A stretch of 64,000 bases of DNA from Nematopogon swammerdamellus (lineage: Eukaryota; Arthropoda; Insecta; Lepidoptera; Adelidae): NCBI GenBank assembly GCA_946902875.1, contig OX336340.1:21281566-21345565 (forward strand), written 5' to 3'. The position numbers were made by a program, and so were the translations under genes. Shown here one piece after another: positions 48,741 through 59,950 of the stretch (positions are counted from its first letter, which is position 1; the number at the start of each line of letters is the position of its first letter). The notes beneath the pieces were generated by a model that saw only the letters and a list, made by a program, of their open reading frames with translations, was not told where the DNA came from and did no database searches.

Positions 48741-51700
48741 CTGCAACACACACAATTCAACATTATCATCTTTACTGTTGTTGATCTATTTATTAGTACC
48801 ATTGTTTATTTTAGAGTTGGAGTGTATGAATGAGCGTGTGAATGCTCTTCCTACAAGGTGTTGTAGATAGCGTGTCAGTCACGCCTGTCAGTCCTGATAT
48901 GACAGATAACCCAGAAGTGTAACACAGGGCGGGACGGGTTCACTGAATACTTACAAAAGTCGTTTTTTTAGTTGTCGTTTTCGCTACATCCTGCTTGGCC
49001 GGCTTAGGTGGCGGAGCTGGCCTCTGCGCGTAAACAAAATATTTAATACAAACAATTATTAGTGTTACCATCTCATGTCTATGTCAAAGCATAAATAAAG
49101 GTAACTTTTCATTGGAGTTAAGATATTACCTACTGAATATTGCGGTATTTAGAAGTCACATTATTAGTAATTGCAATTAACAAGTAATTTTTTTATAATT
49201 GTAATACCTATATAATTATTTTTGTAATTTAATTATATACAATGCCTTACACTAAGCGCCATTTGGTATTAGTTGCTCTATAAAACTCTATTACATTACA
49301 CCGTCACATGACATGCTATGATAGTGCCCGGCAATAAATAATGTACATCGAGCGCTAGAAAGAGACAATCGACCATAATGCGCTTGCTTCGATTTTGTAG
49401 AGCGACGTCTCTGTCGCACGAAGCACTAATATCGTTTTATCGCTGACATGATGTGTCGCTCTCTTCGTGAGACTGAGATGACGATCTACAAAGGCCAATT
49501 GTGTGTTTGTAAAGTTTGATGTACATAATTTACTGCCAGGTACACGAGTGAGAGAGGAGTCTTACCTTGTTGGGCGGCGCTGTGAAGACTTTGGTCTGGA
49601 TGGGTATGGGTACCTCCTGCACGATATCGCCGAGGCCGTCCTCCTGCAGCGCTCTGAAGGTCTCTGACTTGGCGGGGTCGTAGAGTACGGTCGTCTTGTG
49701 TCTAGTGGGCAGCAGGAGTTATATCCTCGCGTGCGGTGGGGCGGCGGGCGGGGTGCGGGACGGCGGGGGCGACAGCGGACACGGGCCGGTTAGTGTTTAG
49801 TCGGTTAGCGGGCGCAAACGATAATAAAGAAACACACAAAAGGTTATTAGTGGAGCGGATCGGCGAGTTATGTCGGACGAAATTGTTCACAGTGTACGGG
49901 CATTTAAGAGACGGAACGAGAGGGCGAAATTATTCGGTCGATTAATTTCGGATATTGAGACAGTCCGTTATTGGGGTTTGTTTTGAAGGAAGGAAAGATC
50001 GATAAAAATACTAAAATTAATTATGTAGAATAAGTTCGATTTCTTACAAAAAAGTTACTTAAATTAATAATGCAATGTTCGATTGCAAAGTGTATGTTGA
50101 CGTGTTTCACACAGTTTTAATGTCTAAATACTATGAATTAATGGTGTGCGTAGAATGTTTGCGCTTGAGAAAAAAGAAGAGTGGTCTGAAATACTCGAGC
50201 GAGTGCAGCTGGTAGGCGACGGTAGGCCGCGCGGTGCAGATCTGACTTGAACTGCGACTCGATAGAGAAAGCGTTAAGAGATGTGCTTTAATGAAATGTC
50301 TTGAGATATGTATAATCTCGGTTATTATTTTATAGCCTAAAGAATAATTCGAAGTAAAGCGTTATGGCGTTTTAATATCGACTGAGGTGCGTTGACTGGC
50401 TTCAACTTTTAGTAAAAGACTTGCCTCTTCATTACGTGTGGCCGCCCATAATGACCGTTAGCGCTAGTTAATCAGAAAACAAGACATATTTATTACATAT
50501 TTGCACGCAGAACATACGCGTGCCCTACTGGAGGCCATCGCCTACTGAAGCACCGTGTGCAGTGTACAATATGTTGTGTTGTGTTTTTAAGAGTTTAGTG
50601 ATGAATGTAAACTCTACATTATCACAAAATATATTTTCTATGTACATAATATATTACAAAATGTACAGATATTTTCTAAAAAGCCACTGGCCCTCATGAT
50701 GTGAGTCTAGTCTTGGTTTGTAAGCATATTACTTAATGTCCCTTATTAGGTTAGGACTCATCGGAGTTTACCAAACGACAGCTAACAAAATTACTAGATG
50801 CATCTTACTCATACTGGGGTGCGTGCTGCCCATGCAGAAAACTATTATTTTATATAATTATCTGAATCTGAATCTATAATTAATTTCTAAAATAAAAAAA
50901 ATATCCATCAACAGACAGATCTAACATATAACATTTGATTTATTTGCATACATTATAAGAATAATGCATTAAAAAAAAGTAACCAAAGATACAGTTAGAA
51001 TGAATTCTTGAATTCCTTTAATTCATTTTTTTTTAGCCCTATCGGCTAATATGCTAAGAGACTGCTCACATCAAGTGGCTCAAGCATTAACTAAATGTCT
51101 GCTAAATCAACAATTGAAAATTTACTGACAGCATCTAGTCGGCATCTCGTGTAACCATCATAAAACATTAGGTATGTAATGAACCTGTGTCAGTATATTT
51201 TCAGACACAATAAAACTAAGCAAGCTACAAAGAATAAAAAACCATTGAAGCTTCAGCGGGAATATCATAAAAACTATGAAAACAAAAAAATCTTCCGAAC
51301 CATTGAATGTCTAAATGGAAAACTTTACATAAAAACACCCATAATTAGGTAGTTACTATGAGGTATTATAACATTTTAATAGCGCTATGGCTCCGCTCGT
51401 GTTAACAATAGGTTGGTGTTGACCAGCTGGAGATACGTCTAATTGCATTGGTGACAATCTAAATATAAATTGGTGAAACATATAATTTTTTTTATTTCTA
51501 CTACTTGAATTAAACGTTTCTGTCTTCTAGATTTCAATGGTGTGAAAGCCTTTTTTGTTCCTCGTTAAAAATTGCAACAATTTGGGTAGATATTAAACAT
51601 TCTTTTTAACTGAACATTTTTGAAAAAACTATTCTCCATAATTTCAATTTCTATGAATTTTAACTTTCTGTCAAGTACCTATCTAGGAATTTCATATAAT

Positions 51701-54700
51701 GAATATAACCCATTGTGACCAGGTAAAATTCAAGAACGTTAGAGGTAGTGACGTCGGACCTTCCCCGCGCCAGTATAACACGATATTAGTAAAAACGTAC
51801 CAATAACATTCGTTACCACCCTATCAGAGCACGATACCACCCAATCAGAGCGCGCGCCGTCCCCTCCGCTATCCGCGGAGTTCGGCAACGCTGGTTCTCA
51901 TATAAGCATTGGACAGTTCAACGTCAAACCTCTTCTAACGTTCTTGGTAAAATTATATCAGCTTTACTCGCGATCGTTTGTGGCGCTGGACCATACGTTT
52001 GACTCGATAATGTTTCTACCCAAACATATGTCCCATCTCCTCGAGCGCTCTACCGCGAGACGGTTGACAAAGGACGCGCGGCTGAGTGATCAGAGGGCCG
52101 TACGTTTGACCCGGAAGCATATTTCCAAAGTCTAGTAGGCGAGTTGCTCTGATTGATCGTTCTCAGTATGGCGGGAAATTTAAATTTCGGAAGTATTTTC
52201 GGAAATAAAGTTTTTTTAGGTGGTTATAAAAAAATAACCATACTTAACCTAATTTTAACACCCTAACATTGCTTAACAAAAGAAAAGAAAAGAAAACAAA
52301 TTTTGGCAAAAGGGACACGAACCCATGGTCGAGATCGAAAAAAAAACCCTACACCCTAACGCTGAGCCACCAAATTACATAAACGACCAAATGAATATCG
52401 GATTCAGTAGGTTCGCTTGGAGTGCCGGAGGCGGAGCCAGACGAAATTTAAATTTCCTGCCAAACTGGCATCGACCAATCAGAGCAACTCGCATACTAGA
52501 CTTTCGATATATGCGACCCGGAAACGTCGAGACACGGCTCCACAGACTACCGCGATTAAAGCCGATATTTTTAACCATCGACCTCTGAGCCTTACATCAC
52601 GACGCAAACGTCTTTGGAATGTGTAAACCAAAACTTGCGTTTGATCAACGATATGTTTGTTATATACGGGGTGTTGTAACGGCCAGTGCATTAATTTCGC
52701 CAGCGCAATACTAATGTTTTTCCGAGACAAAAAAGTTAATAAAGTTTTTCTCTAAAGTGTCTAGTTTCGGTATAAAAAATTTTGAAATTTATGTTTTCGT
52801 CAAGTGTAATTTGACGCGCGCGGGGCTAGAGTGCTGGCGCGGGAACACGGTCGGATTCAAAAAACTCACGCCGCGCCCCCGCCGCGCATCTGCTCTCTCC
52901 GCGCATTCGTCCCTGCTTGCTCACTCACCGCGTGCCTTTCATGCCCACGTTCATGCGGGACATTAGATCCTTTTTACACTAAATAAATCAATTTGTTTGT
53001 ATGAAAACTGTAACTTTTTATTTAAAGGGAATTCAGAAAAAAGTTATTAGACTTTTTGTTATTATTAATTCCAATAATCATTTCCTAAATTTAATGTAGT
53101 GACCGTTACAACACCCTGTATAACACCTCGGTTCAATTTTGGTGTTTTATGCGTTTCCAGCGCATACCAGTACTAAGACGGATGGCGGGCTGAAATGTAG
53201 GCTCAGTGGTTGGTTGGTGTTTTTAACAATGTACAGCAGCTCGGCGGTAAATAATACGCGTTGGAGAGAGACAGTCCGGTTGTAGAGCGTCGTCTCTGTC
53301 GCACTAACTCACAGGTTTCTGTGCGTCAGGGACGACGCTCTACACCCGGACGGACTGTCTCTCTCCAACGCGCATTATTTACCGCCGCGTACTGTATGTG
53401 TGCTTAGTATTAATTAACCACGGTTATAAAAAAGCCTATTGTGATTAGTGTAGATATACTTACGGCACTGGGCCCTGGTTCTGCCTAATGGAATTCGCGA
53501 TGTTAGAGTCTGAGTACAGATTGATGGGCGAGTTGAACTGTTTGTGCACCACCTGAAGACGTCGTACAGTTTCATTAATTTCATCACATTATTTACAATT
53601 CCTTAATTTCATCACAATGTTATATAGGTAAGTATGTCGTACAAATATATAATTTCATCACAATGAATGTGATTTAGGTATGTCGTACGCGTACAAATGT
53701 GTATTTTCATCACAATGTGATTTATTTCAGACAAACAAATTGTATGTCTGAAATAAATGGATATTTATTTATTTATTTATTTATTTTATTTATGTTATAC
53801 AAGTCTAATTTCATCATAATGCGATTTATGACATATAATTTAATGACAATGTGATTATTTACTGATCTAACATTAATTAGATATTCCGAAGGTGGCAGAA
53901 GACACCCATGCACATATTTTGAAAAAAAAAGAGTGATTAGGTACCTACTCAAGTTTGTATAAATAGTGAAATGTTAACTTGGTATGTACCTACTACCTAC
54001 TTCAAATTATGTGCATGTAATCCAGCAAAACTATTAAAATATTACTTTAATTATCTTTGAGTTACCTGGTCAATTTGGTTTTTGGGTACTCAACGAATTT
54101 AAAAGGATAGAAGAATCATCATCTCATCATTACAAGGACATCATCGCATTGAACAGGGAAAAGTCATTCATTACCTTTAGTCGAAACACACAAAAACGAG
54201 ATACCTAACAATATGTCTTCTCGTGTCATGCGAGTTACGGCCCGTTTTATGCACCTAAATAAGGGACGAAGTAAATTCAATAATCATTCTATGCTTTTAA
54301 ATTCTTTGTTGACACTTAAACCGGTACGAAGCTCAAAGATAATATTTTGCAAAGACGTTAATATTATCTACTGCAGGTATGTAAAATACAAAAAACACAA
54401 AAATATATATTATTAAAGTAAAAACAGTTTTACTCTCGGTCGTTTATATATGTAGATATATAAAGCTATGTCCCTCGACGTTTCAGGTAAATTGTGTGAA
54501 TCGCCTTCTTGACGGAGAACTGCAGTTGCAGGTTGCCTAAAAAGTTAAGCCCGAAACGTCCAGTTACACAACTCCAAAAACGACTAATAAGTAATTACTA
54601 ATTACGTGTAGTAAACCAAAGTAATGAAGAAACCCACATTAAAAATATGATTCACTCAGAAATATACAATGAGAATATATCTAGTAACAAATAAACAATG

Positions 54701-57700
54701 CAGAGGTATTATTGATGTTAGGAGCTGCTTCTTCTCAGAAGGTTTTCCGTGGCGAACCGATGAGTGAATACAACGCAATGATGAAATAAGCGAATGGTGA
54801 TGAAATGAGGTAAGAGATCACTCTGCAGCGGAGAAAGGAGAACATAAGCACCTTGGAGCCAGCATCATCACCGACCACCCTCTGCAGAACAGATTCAGCG
54901 ACCTAGCGGAGTGCCAAGACAAATGTCATTGATTTTTTTACTGAAATTGAGGTTACTTTTAAAAAAAAAACTGTGCTGAACTTTAAAATGTGTTTTGTAT
55001 AGCAATTATCTAGACTTTTATTTTATTTAAATAATTGAATGTCTTGTTTCATCGTGGATCAAGTAATTTTAGATAAGTACCTAGTTAAAGTAAAGGTATT
55101 AAATAGTAAAATAGATTTAAATCTATCTCTATTCATCAATTTCATCATAATCAATGACAGAATATTTAAATGTAAGTAGGTAGTTATGTTGTGCATGGTG
55201 TGTATGCGTTGTTTATCCGTGCGTGTGTGTAGTGCAGAGTGCAATATATGATGAGTATGTGTAATGCGTGTTGTAGGGGGGCGTAGAAGAATTGTGAAAT
55301 GAGTGCAGCAATTAATATAATAAAATGCTAAAAACATGGCTCATGCTCTAAGTTATCAGTACCTAATAGTTCTAACAAACTCCTTGGCATGTTACATATA
55401 TTTTTACTAATATAGATATCATACTCAATGATTCATTTGTCTAGGTTAGGAAACTATTTTTGTATTTATCTTGAGTTTATTTAAAAAAATACAACTATAA
55501 TTTACTTACTTAAAACTAAAAATAATCCTTAGGGACAAGCCCACGAATGAGTAGGATCTGTAATATTTGTGTAGGTGTACTGTATAAACACACGTTTTCG
55601 GCCATGTAGTGTTTGTTTAGCGCGTTACAAACGCGACAAAAAGCTAATAGCGCCATCTATCGAAAGTTTCTTACATCCTCCGTGAGAAATAAAATTGACG
55701 TGTGATAGAGTCACCCACTTACGATTATCTGAGGGCCTAGTCTGAGTTAACGTGACAGCTACGTAAACGTCAAATACCGATTGAATTGAGGTTATAAGTA
55801 TGGGAGCACAACAGACATAATATTGGTAATCTGTGGAGCACAATACGCTCACCGCGGCGCCACTAGAGAGCTCCATACACTTAATAAACTTAATTCCATA
55901 AACTTAATTCGATCGGTATTTGACGTTTACGTAGCTGTCACGTAAACTCGGATTAGGCCCTCTGAAGTGGCTGCATTTGTTTTGCCACCGTTTTATGTTT
56001 AGATACTGTTTCCATTGTGACGCTGCTTGTACCTATAATAAACCCAGAAGTCTCTTTCTCAGAAGTCAGAAGTGTGTATTCGCTCATCGACCCTTTTCAA
56101 TCTAACAATATGTAATATATAGAACATAATATTTTTTATTATTCTGGCGATACATTTATAATGGCGCCATGATGGATGGCGCCCATGAACACAGTCACAA
56201 ATACGCGGCAAACGTCTCGCTTACTACTCTACTACTTCATGAATCCATTTATAGGCGCACTTATTAATCTTGGTATTTATGCTGAAATGTTGTCAATATT
56301 GAAATACTTGGCTGAAATTTTCTATAATCTATTGAATGGACTAGCATCCATAGTCTGATAGATAGAAATATTTGATTGCTCCACAAAAAGTATTACATGT
56401 TGAAAACATATACCTACGTACTTATGTGACTAAAGTAACGGGAGGTGCAAAGGCGGACTTATCTCTTGAAGAGACTTGTTGCAGTGAATCTTTATAGAGT
56501 TTAGACCGACTGAAAAGGATCGATATAGATAGACGATTACAACTTGTAAATGTTGCTAAGTAACTATGTAAGTAATGGAAATTATGTAGGTAGGTATATG
56601 TATGGAAAGTATGTAGTAATGTATGAGCATCGCGCATCGTACCCTCTGTTTCATGAGAACGTCGCGGTAGTCGTGGTGGGGCGCGGCCCGCATGGCCGGG
56701 TTGGGGTGATGCCGCAGGTAGCTCTCCGTGGGCCCGGGCTCCCGGCGCACCTTGGCCCCGGGCAGCACCAGCGGCGTCGTGCGGTACGGCTGCACACACA
56801 TATAAATACTTTTAGTCTACCATGGACAATGATAGATATGTTATCTGAGCTCCCAAGCGGCACATTAAATGCAAGACCACAGTCCTGTCTGAAGTTAGTC
56901 GCCCACCAACTACGCACGTGTTCGGACCGCTAACCACGAGCCGCTAACATATCGAAAATTCCGTCGTGTGTAATGAGATTCTGCACTAATAATTAAATCC
57001 GGTATGGGTGTCTGAGTCGGAGGGGCCAAAGCGCATGCTCTGACCAGCCAATATCACCTCCGAGAATGTTGGTGCCATACCGGAGACTTCCCTGGATTCC
57101 TGGCTATACTGGACTAGAGGAGAACACAACCGAGGCTGCTATATGCGGCCATCTTACATCCAGTACGGTGGTGCCACCCCAGTCGGCTACAATTTAAGCC
57201 TATCACCTAGTAAGGGGCAAGGGAAGGGACCTACAGTTTTACACCGGTTCCGAACGGTGAAGCAGCAGGTGTAGGTATGCACGTAATTTTTTTCGCTAGA
57301 AAAAACTCATTGGTACACGCCGACGGGATTCGAACCGCGGACCTCTCGCATGAGAAACCGATTCCCAAACCACTAGGCCACCCGCCGCTTTACCTTCTTA
57401 CCTTACTAGGTAAGTGGTAGGGTTTATCCCGCCCGGGTTGGTACCATCGCACTGAATGAAACGTCGGTCGAACGAACGGCTATGTAAATTGTTCGTGTTT
57501 TCCGTCCAGTTCAGTGTAGCCGACATGAAATGAAGGGAAGCACTGACATGGCACCTAGTTCACCCGGTTTTATGGGCTGACATCACGGATGTTGTAGGTG
57601 ATGTAGACAATCGTGACAGTATCCATAAATAAAATTTTTTTTTAAAAATGTTACGTTTCTTTAAATTTTATTTTGCTTCATACATAACTGTACATAGCCA

Positions 57701-57845
57701 GGCCAATATGGCAGTTTGCCTGTACATTTAGTGAAATTTATTCGCTTGGAAAACGTGTCAAGACCACGCCTGCGTGTGAGCGTCGTCTCACCTTGATCCT
57801 AGCTAAATAACTCACGTTTGCCAGAAATTCCTGGACATGCACCAT
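48654..57845 (-). CDS. Zasp66: Zasp66 (PDZ/ZM-domain muscle Z-disc protein), 3' part of the gene
   Basis: Exons 5' to 3': 57816-57845 (tentative), 56643-56789, 54852-54902, 53464-53552, 49566-49701, 48955-49023, 48654-48740; about 202 residues to a TGA stop. All phases agree. Zasp proteins sit at muscle Z-discs and integrin attachment sites, where they bind alpha-actinin. Seen: the family block PYRTTPLVLPGAKVRR with TESYLRHHPNPAMRAAP, then VAESVLQRVVG, the ZM (Zasp-like) motif HKQFNSPINLYSDSNIANSI, VLYDPAKSETFRALQEDGLG, and the C-terminal ESIQQSNSFKRLMYNVLGD. There is no LIM domain, which fits Zasp66 rather than Zasp52. The PDZ domain was not found and should be encoded right of the window or in small exons I missed. 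Confidence 0.88.
48955..49023 (-). CDS. Zasp66: Zasp66 short exon, Pro/Lys-rich linker
   Basis: Acceptor GCGCAG and donor GTAAGT flank 23 codons (RPAPPPKPAKQDVAKTTTKK), phase 0; a likely optional linker exon. Confidence 0.75.
49270..49540. repeat. Diverged hairpin MITE, relative of 53241-53394
   Basis: Shares GCAATAAATAATGTACATCG, GTAGAGCGACGTCTCTGTCG and the mirrored AATTTACTGCC end with the element in the next intron. Confidence 0.55.
49566..49701 (-). CDS. Zasp66: Zasp66 exon
   Basis: Acceptor CCCACTAG and donor GTAAGA; HKTTVLYDPAKSETFRALQE to TKVFTAPPNK. Confidence 0.88.
49702..51730. other. Zasp66 intron, nothing recognised
   Basis: No repeat family or gene was recognised apart from AT-rich runs. 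Confidence 0.45.
51731..51946. mobile_element. hAT-type MITE, copy 3
   Basis: TIR CAAGAACGTTAGA at both ends, perfect 8-bp duplication GTAAAATT at 51723-51730 and 51947-51954. The core is shared with copies 1 and 2 (GAGCGCGCGCCGTCCCCTCC, CTCATATAAGCATTGGACAG). Confidence 0.87.
52140..52660. repeat. Family D repeat with tRNA-like stretch
   Basis: GGTGGTTATAAAAAAATAAC and, on the minus strand, GGTGGCTCAGCGTTAGGGTG followed by CATGGGTTCGTGTCCC (52315-52378). Similar to 39010-39500. Confidence 0.6.
52663..53122. mobile_element. MITE with TGTTGTAACGG terminal repeats, second copy
   Basis: Left TATACGGGGTGTTGTAACGG, right CCGTTACAACACCCTGTATA; opposite orientation to 18014-18467 and similar length. 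Confidence 0.75.
53241..53394. mobile_element. Hairpin MITE, ~60-bp arms
   Basis: GGCGGTAAATAATACGCGTT and GAGAGAGACAGTCCGG at the left are mirrored at the right end (GGACTGTCTCTCTCC, AACGCGCATTATTTACCGCC). Confidence 0.78.
53464..53552 (-). CDS. Zasp66: Zasp66 exon carrying the ZM motif
   Basis: Acceptor CGTCTTCAG and donor GTAAGT; VVHKQFNSPINLYSDSNIAN is the Zasp-like motif known to contact alpha-actinin rods in this family. Confidence 0.9.
53572..53870. repeat. Degenerate tandem array with TTTCATCACAATG core
   Basis: About six spaced copies of a unit containing AATTTCATCACAATG and GATTTA, interrupted by a (TATT)n run at 53762-53795. It lies in the intron just upstream of the ZM exon. Confidence 0.65.
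53871..54851. other. Zasp66 intron, nothing recognised
   Basis: AT-rich; an open frame at 54213-54416 has no recognisable product. Confidence 0.45.
54852..54902 (-). CDS. Zasp66: Zasp66 17-codon exon
   Basis: Encodes VAESVLQRVVGDDAGSK between acceptor CCGCTAG and donor AAG|GTGCTT, phase 0 both sides. It corresponds to the VADTMLHKVVG-type segment that precedes the ZM motif in the fly protein. The donor is weak. Confidence 0.78.
55731..55962. mobile_element. MITE with ~50-bp inverted ends
   Basis: GAGGGCCTAGTCTGAGTTAA and GTGACAGCTACGTAAACGTC at the left are mirrored at the right (GACGTTTACGTAGCTGTCAC, GGCCCTC). No clear target duplication. Confidence 0.78.
55963..56642. other. Zasp66 intron, nothing recognised
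   Basis: No repeat or gene was recognised. Confidence 0.4.
56643..56789 (-). CDS. Zasp66: Zasp66 exon with the PYRTTPLVLPGAK block
   Basis: Acceptor TGTGTGCAG and donor AGG|GTACGA; 49 codons, GC-rich. One of the most conserved segments of the family. Confidence 0.92.
57000..57390 (-). repeat. SINE A, full length, minus orientation
   Basis: The tRNA-like head is at 57319-57390 (minus: GGCCTAGTGG, then GGTTCGAATCCC), with the body to ATCCGGTATGGG on the left. Confidence 0.85.
57390..57632 (+). repeat. SINE B body joined to the SINE A head
   Basis: ACCTTACTAGG, GGTTTATCCCGCCCGGGTTG, CCAGTTCAGTGTAGCC and GACAGTATCCATAAATAAAA. Confidence 0.78.
57816..57845 (-). CDS. Zasp66: Candidate 30-nt Zasp66 microexon
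   Basis: Perfect-looking acceptor CCCCTTTTCAG and donor GTGAGT flank ten in-frame codons (MVHVQEFLAN), phase 0 like the next exon. It does not match the fly protein, so it may be an optional exon, an alternative start, or chance. Confidence 0.4.
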
Positions 57846-57904
57846 CTGAAAAGGGGATTCGTTGTGCTTGAAGAATTTACTGTAAGTACCTCAAGATTTG
57901 TTTT

Positions 57905-58150
57905 TTTAAATAGTACTCATCTGGCCCAGAGTCCCTAAGATAGGGAAGATAGATAGAGAACGCTCAACGAAATTCAACACAATTACTAAATCCCTATCAC
58001 TTGGACTCGCCAACAGTTTGTGTATACTAAAAAACAAATTGAGTCTGTCCACCCTAAGTGACGCCTGCAATTCCCTCCGTAATTCCTCGTTGTGACCACA
58101 CTCCATCAGCAAATAGTATTATCATCCTCCTTGTTACACCGATCACAATT
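57905..58150 (-). mobile_element. Non-LTR retrotransposon C-terminal fragment
   Basis: Minus-strand frames read PNCDRCNKEDD and, after a frame change, LMECGHNEELRRELQASL; same family as 38680-38957. Confidence 0.7.
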
Positions 58151-58159
58151 TGGAGAATC

Positions 58160-58330
58160 TCTCTTTTTAACCGACTTCAAAAAAAGGAGGGGGTTCTCAA
58201 TTCTACTGTATTTTTTAACCGACTTCCAAAAAAGGAGGAGGTTCTCAATTCGTCTGTATGTTTTTTTTTTTTTATTTTTTTTTTTATTTTTTTTTTTATT
58301 TTTTTGTATGTTTGTTACGCGATTTCTCCG
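58160..58330. repeat. Twofold ACCGACTTC repeat with T-rich run
   Basis: Two copies of TTTTTAACCGACTTC(A/C)AAAAAAGGAGG and GGTTCTCAATT at about 58164 and 58214, then a long T/A tract and TTGTTACGCGATT. A minus-strand relative is at about 7860-7900. Confidence 0.65.
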
Positions 58331-59204
58331 TCAATTGAGGGCCGATTTAGAAAATTCTTTTTTTGTTAGTTAGGTCATACTTCCGAGGTGGTCCCATTTC
58401 AATTTTATCGAAATTGGTTCAGTGGTTTTCGAAAAATCAGCATAATACTATAGTGTGTGGTTACCTTCAGCAAAACTTGTGATGTGGTCGTATTCGGCAA
58501 TTTTCAGTTTGATAAATTAGTATGGTGTGTGGTTACCTTCAGCAAAACTTTTGTGATGTGGACTTATTCAGCAATTTGCAGTCTGACACATATGGCGAAT
58601 AATTCTGTACCACTTCAATCGATTTCGATTATTCGATTTCGATTATTCTTTTTTATGTAATATTACTAAAAAGAATGAAATAAAAACTGTTTTAAAAAAT
58701 ATTAAACCGATTTCAAAAAAACAAAAAAAAAAGAACTAAAAAGTATTAAATACCTAATATTTTGAAATTTTCTCTGTCCTGTTGAAATACATGAATCGAT
58801 ATTTACTAGTGATACATATTCGGACCCTTGTTTCATGAATATTCTAAATTTGAAATTTTTTATCTTTTCCGACCGGCCAGGTGCGCTTAATTTATTATGG
58901 TACGAGCAAAGAGTTTGTATTACGTCGGCGACGTAATTCAAACTCTTTGGGTACGAGTACCATCGAGCTGGTCTGATGATGGAGACAGAAGGTGGCCATA
59001 GGAACTCCTAAACTACACATGATAAACCCATCGTGTTTGGGCTCGTTGCATTTGTCTTCACGAGCAATTTACTTTAGACCTAAGAGATTCTCAATTCGAC
59101 GGTATGTTTTCTTTTTTTGGATCTTTGTTACGCGATTACTCCGTCAATTGTGGGCCGATTTTGAAAATTCTTTTTTTTTTTTATTTGAAAGGGGATAACC
59201 CTGA

Positions 59205-59360
59205 GGTTGTTGAAGTGAAAACTTCTTTAGCGGCGCTTGGCACTTTTTAGGTGGGTAAAAAATGTATAATTCGCGACATCGCGTCAGCGTCATTTTTAAA
59301 ATGAAACCTTAAGTCATTGCATTAAGGGTTAAGTTAGAGTGGCACGGGATCTGCCGGCAC
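59205..59360 (-). repeat. Fragment of family D
   Basis: AAACTTCTTTAGCGGCGCTT and CCTTAAGTCATTGCATTAAG are reverse complements of words at 39365-39495. Confidence 0.6.
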
Positions 59361-59390
59361 TCCCGGAGTGCAACTGTTCAGTAGGGTTCG

Positions 59391-59577
59391 GTAACACGTT
59401 TATGTCTGTCCATTCTACTAAGTTCTGCAAAATGAATGTAGGGTTCCGTAACAAATGAATGTCTGTCTTTTCTACTAAATTTTACAATTTTCAACCAAGG
59501 TCCTCCGACGGTTATTTTATAATAAAAGTAGGGTTCCGTAACACGTTTATGTCTGTCCATTCTACTAAGTTCTGCAA
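59391..59577. repeat. Three short direct units, AGGGTTCCGTAACA
   Basis: Units start at about 59391, 59440 and 59530; the first and third share ACACGTTTATGTCTGTCCAT and CTACTAAGTTCTGCAA. Confidence 0.7.
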
Positions 59578-59935
59578 CATCACCTACAACGTCCGTGATG
59601 TCAGCCCATAACACCGGGTAAACTAAGTGCCATGTCAGTGCTTCCCCCTTTGATCGTGCTGACTACACTGAACTGGTCGGAAAACACAAACTATTTACAT
59701 AGCCGTTTCGACCGACGTTTAATTCAGTGCGGTGGTACCAACCCGGGCAGGTTAAAGCCTACCACCAAGTAAGATTAGGAGGGAAGGGACTTACAGTTTT
59801 ACGAGGAATCCGAACCTCGGTCAGCCTCCAACGGTCAGCGGTCACCCATCCAAGTACTGACCGCACCCAGCGTTGCTTAACATTCAATAGCGCCAGTTGA
59901 CTGTCTGCACCACTGAGCTATCGAAGCTGACGTGG
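59565..59935 (-). repeat. SINE B, near full length with tRNA/5S head
   Basis: On the minus strand: AGCTCAGTGGTGCAG, then GTTAAGCAACGCTGGGTGCG and GTCAGTACTTGGATGGGTGA (5S-like), CCGAGGTTCGGATTCC, and the body to the left. The 5S resemblance is stronger here than at 13200-13590. Confidence 0.85.
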
Positions 59936-59950
59936 TCCTATTTTAATTGG

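Noticed and set aside
48654..57845. Zasp52 as the identity of the fifth gene
   Set aside because: The PYRTT block, the order of motifs and the short SFKRLMYNV terminus without LIM domains match Zasp66.
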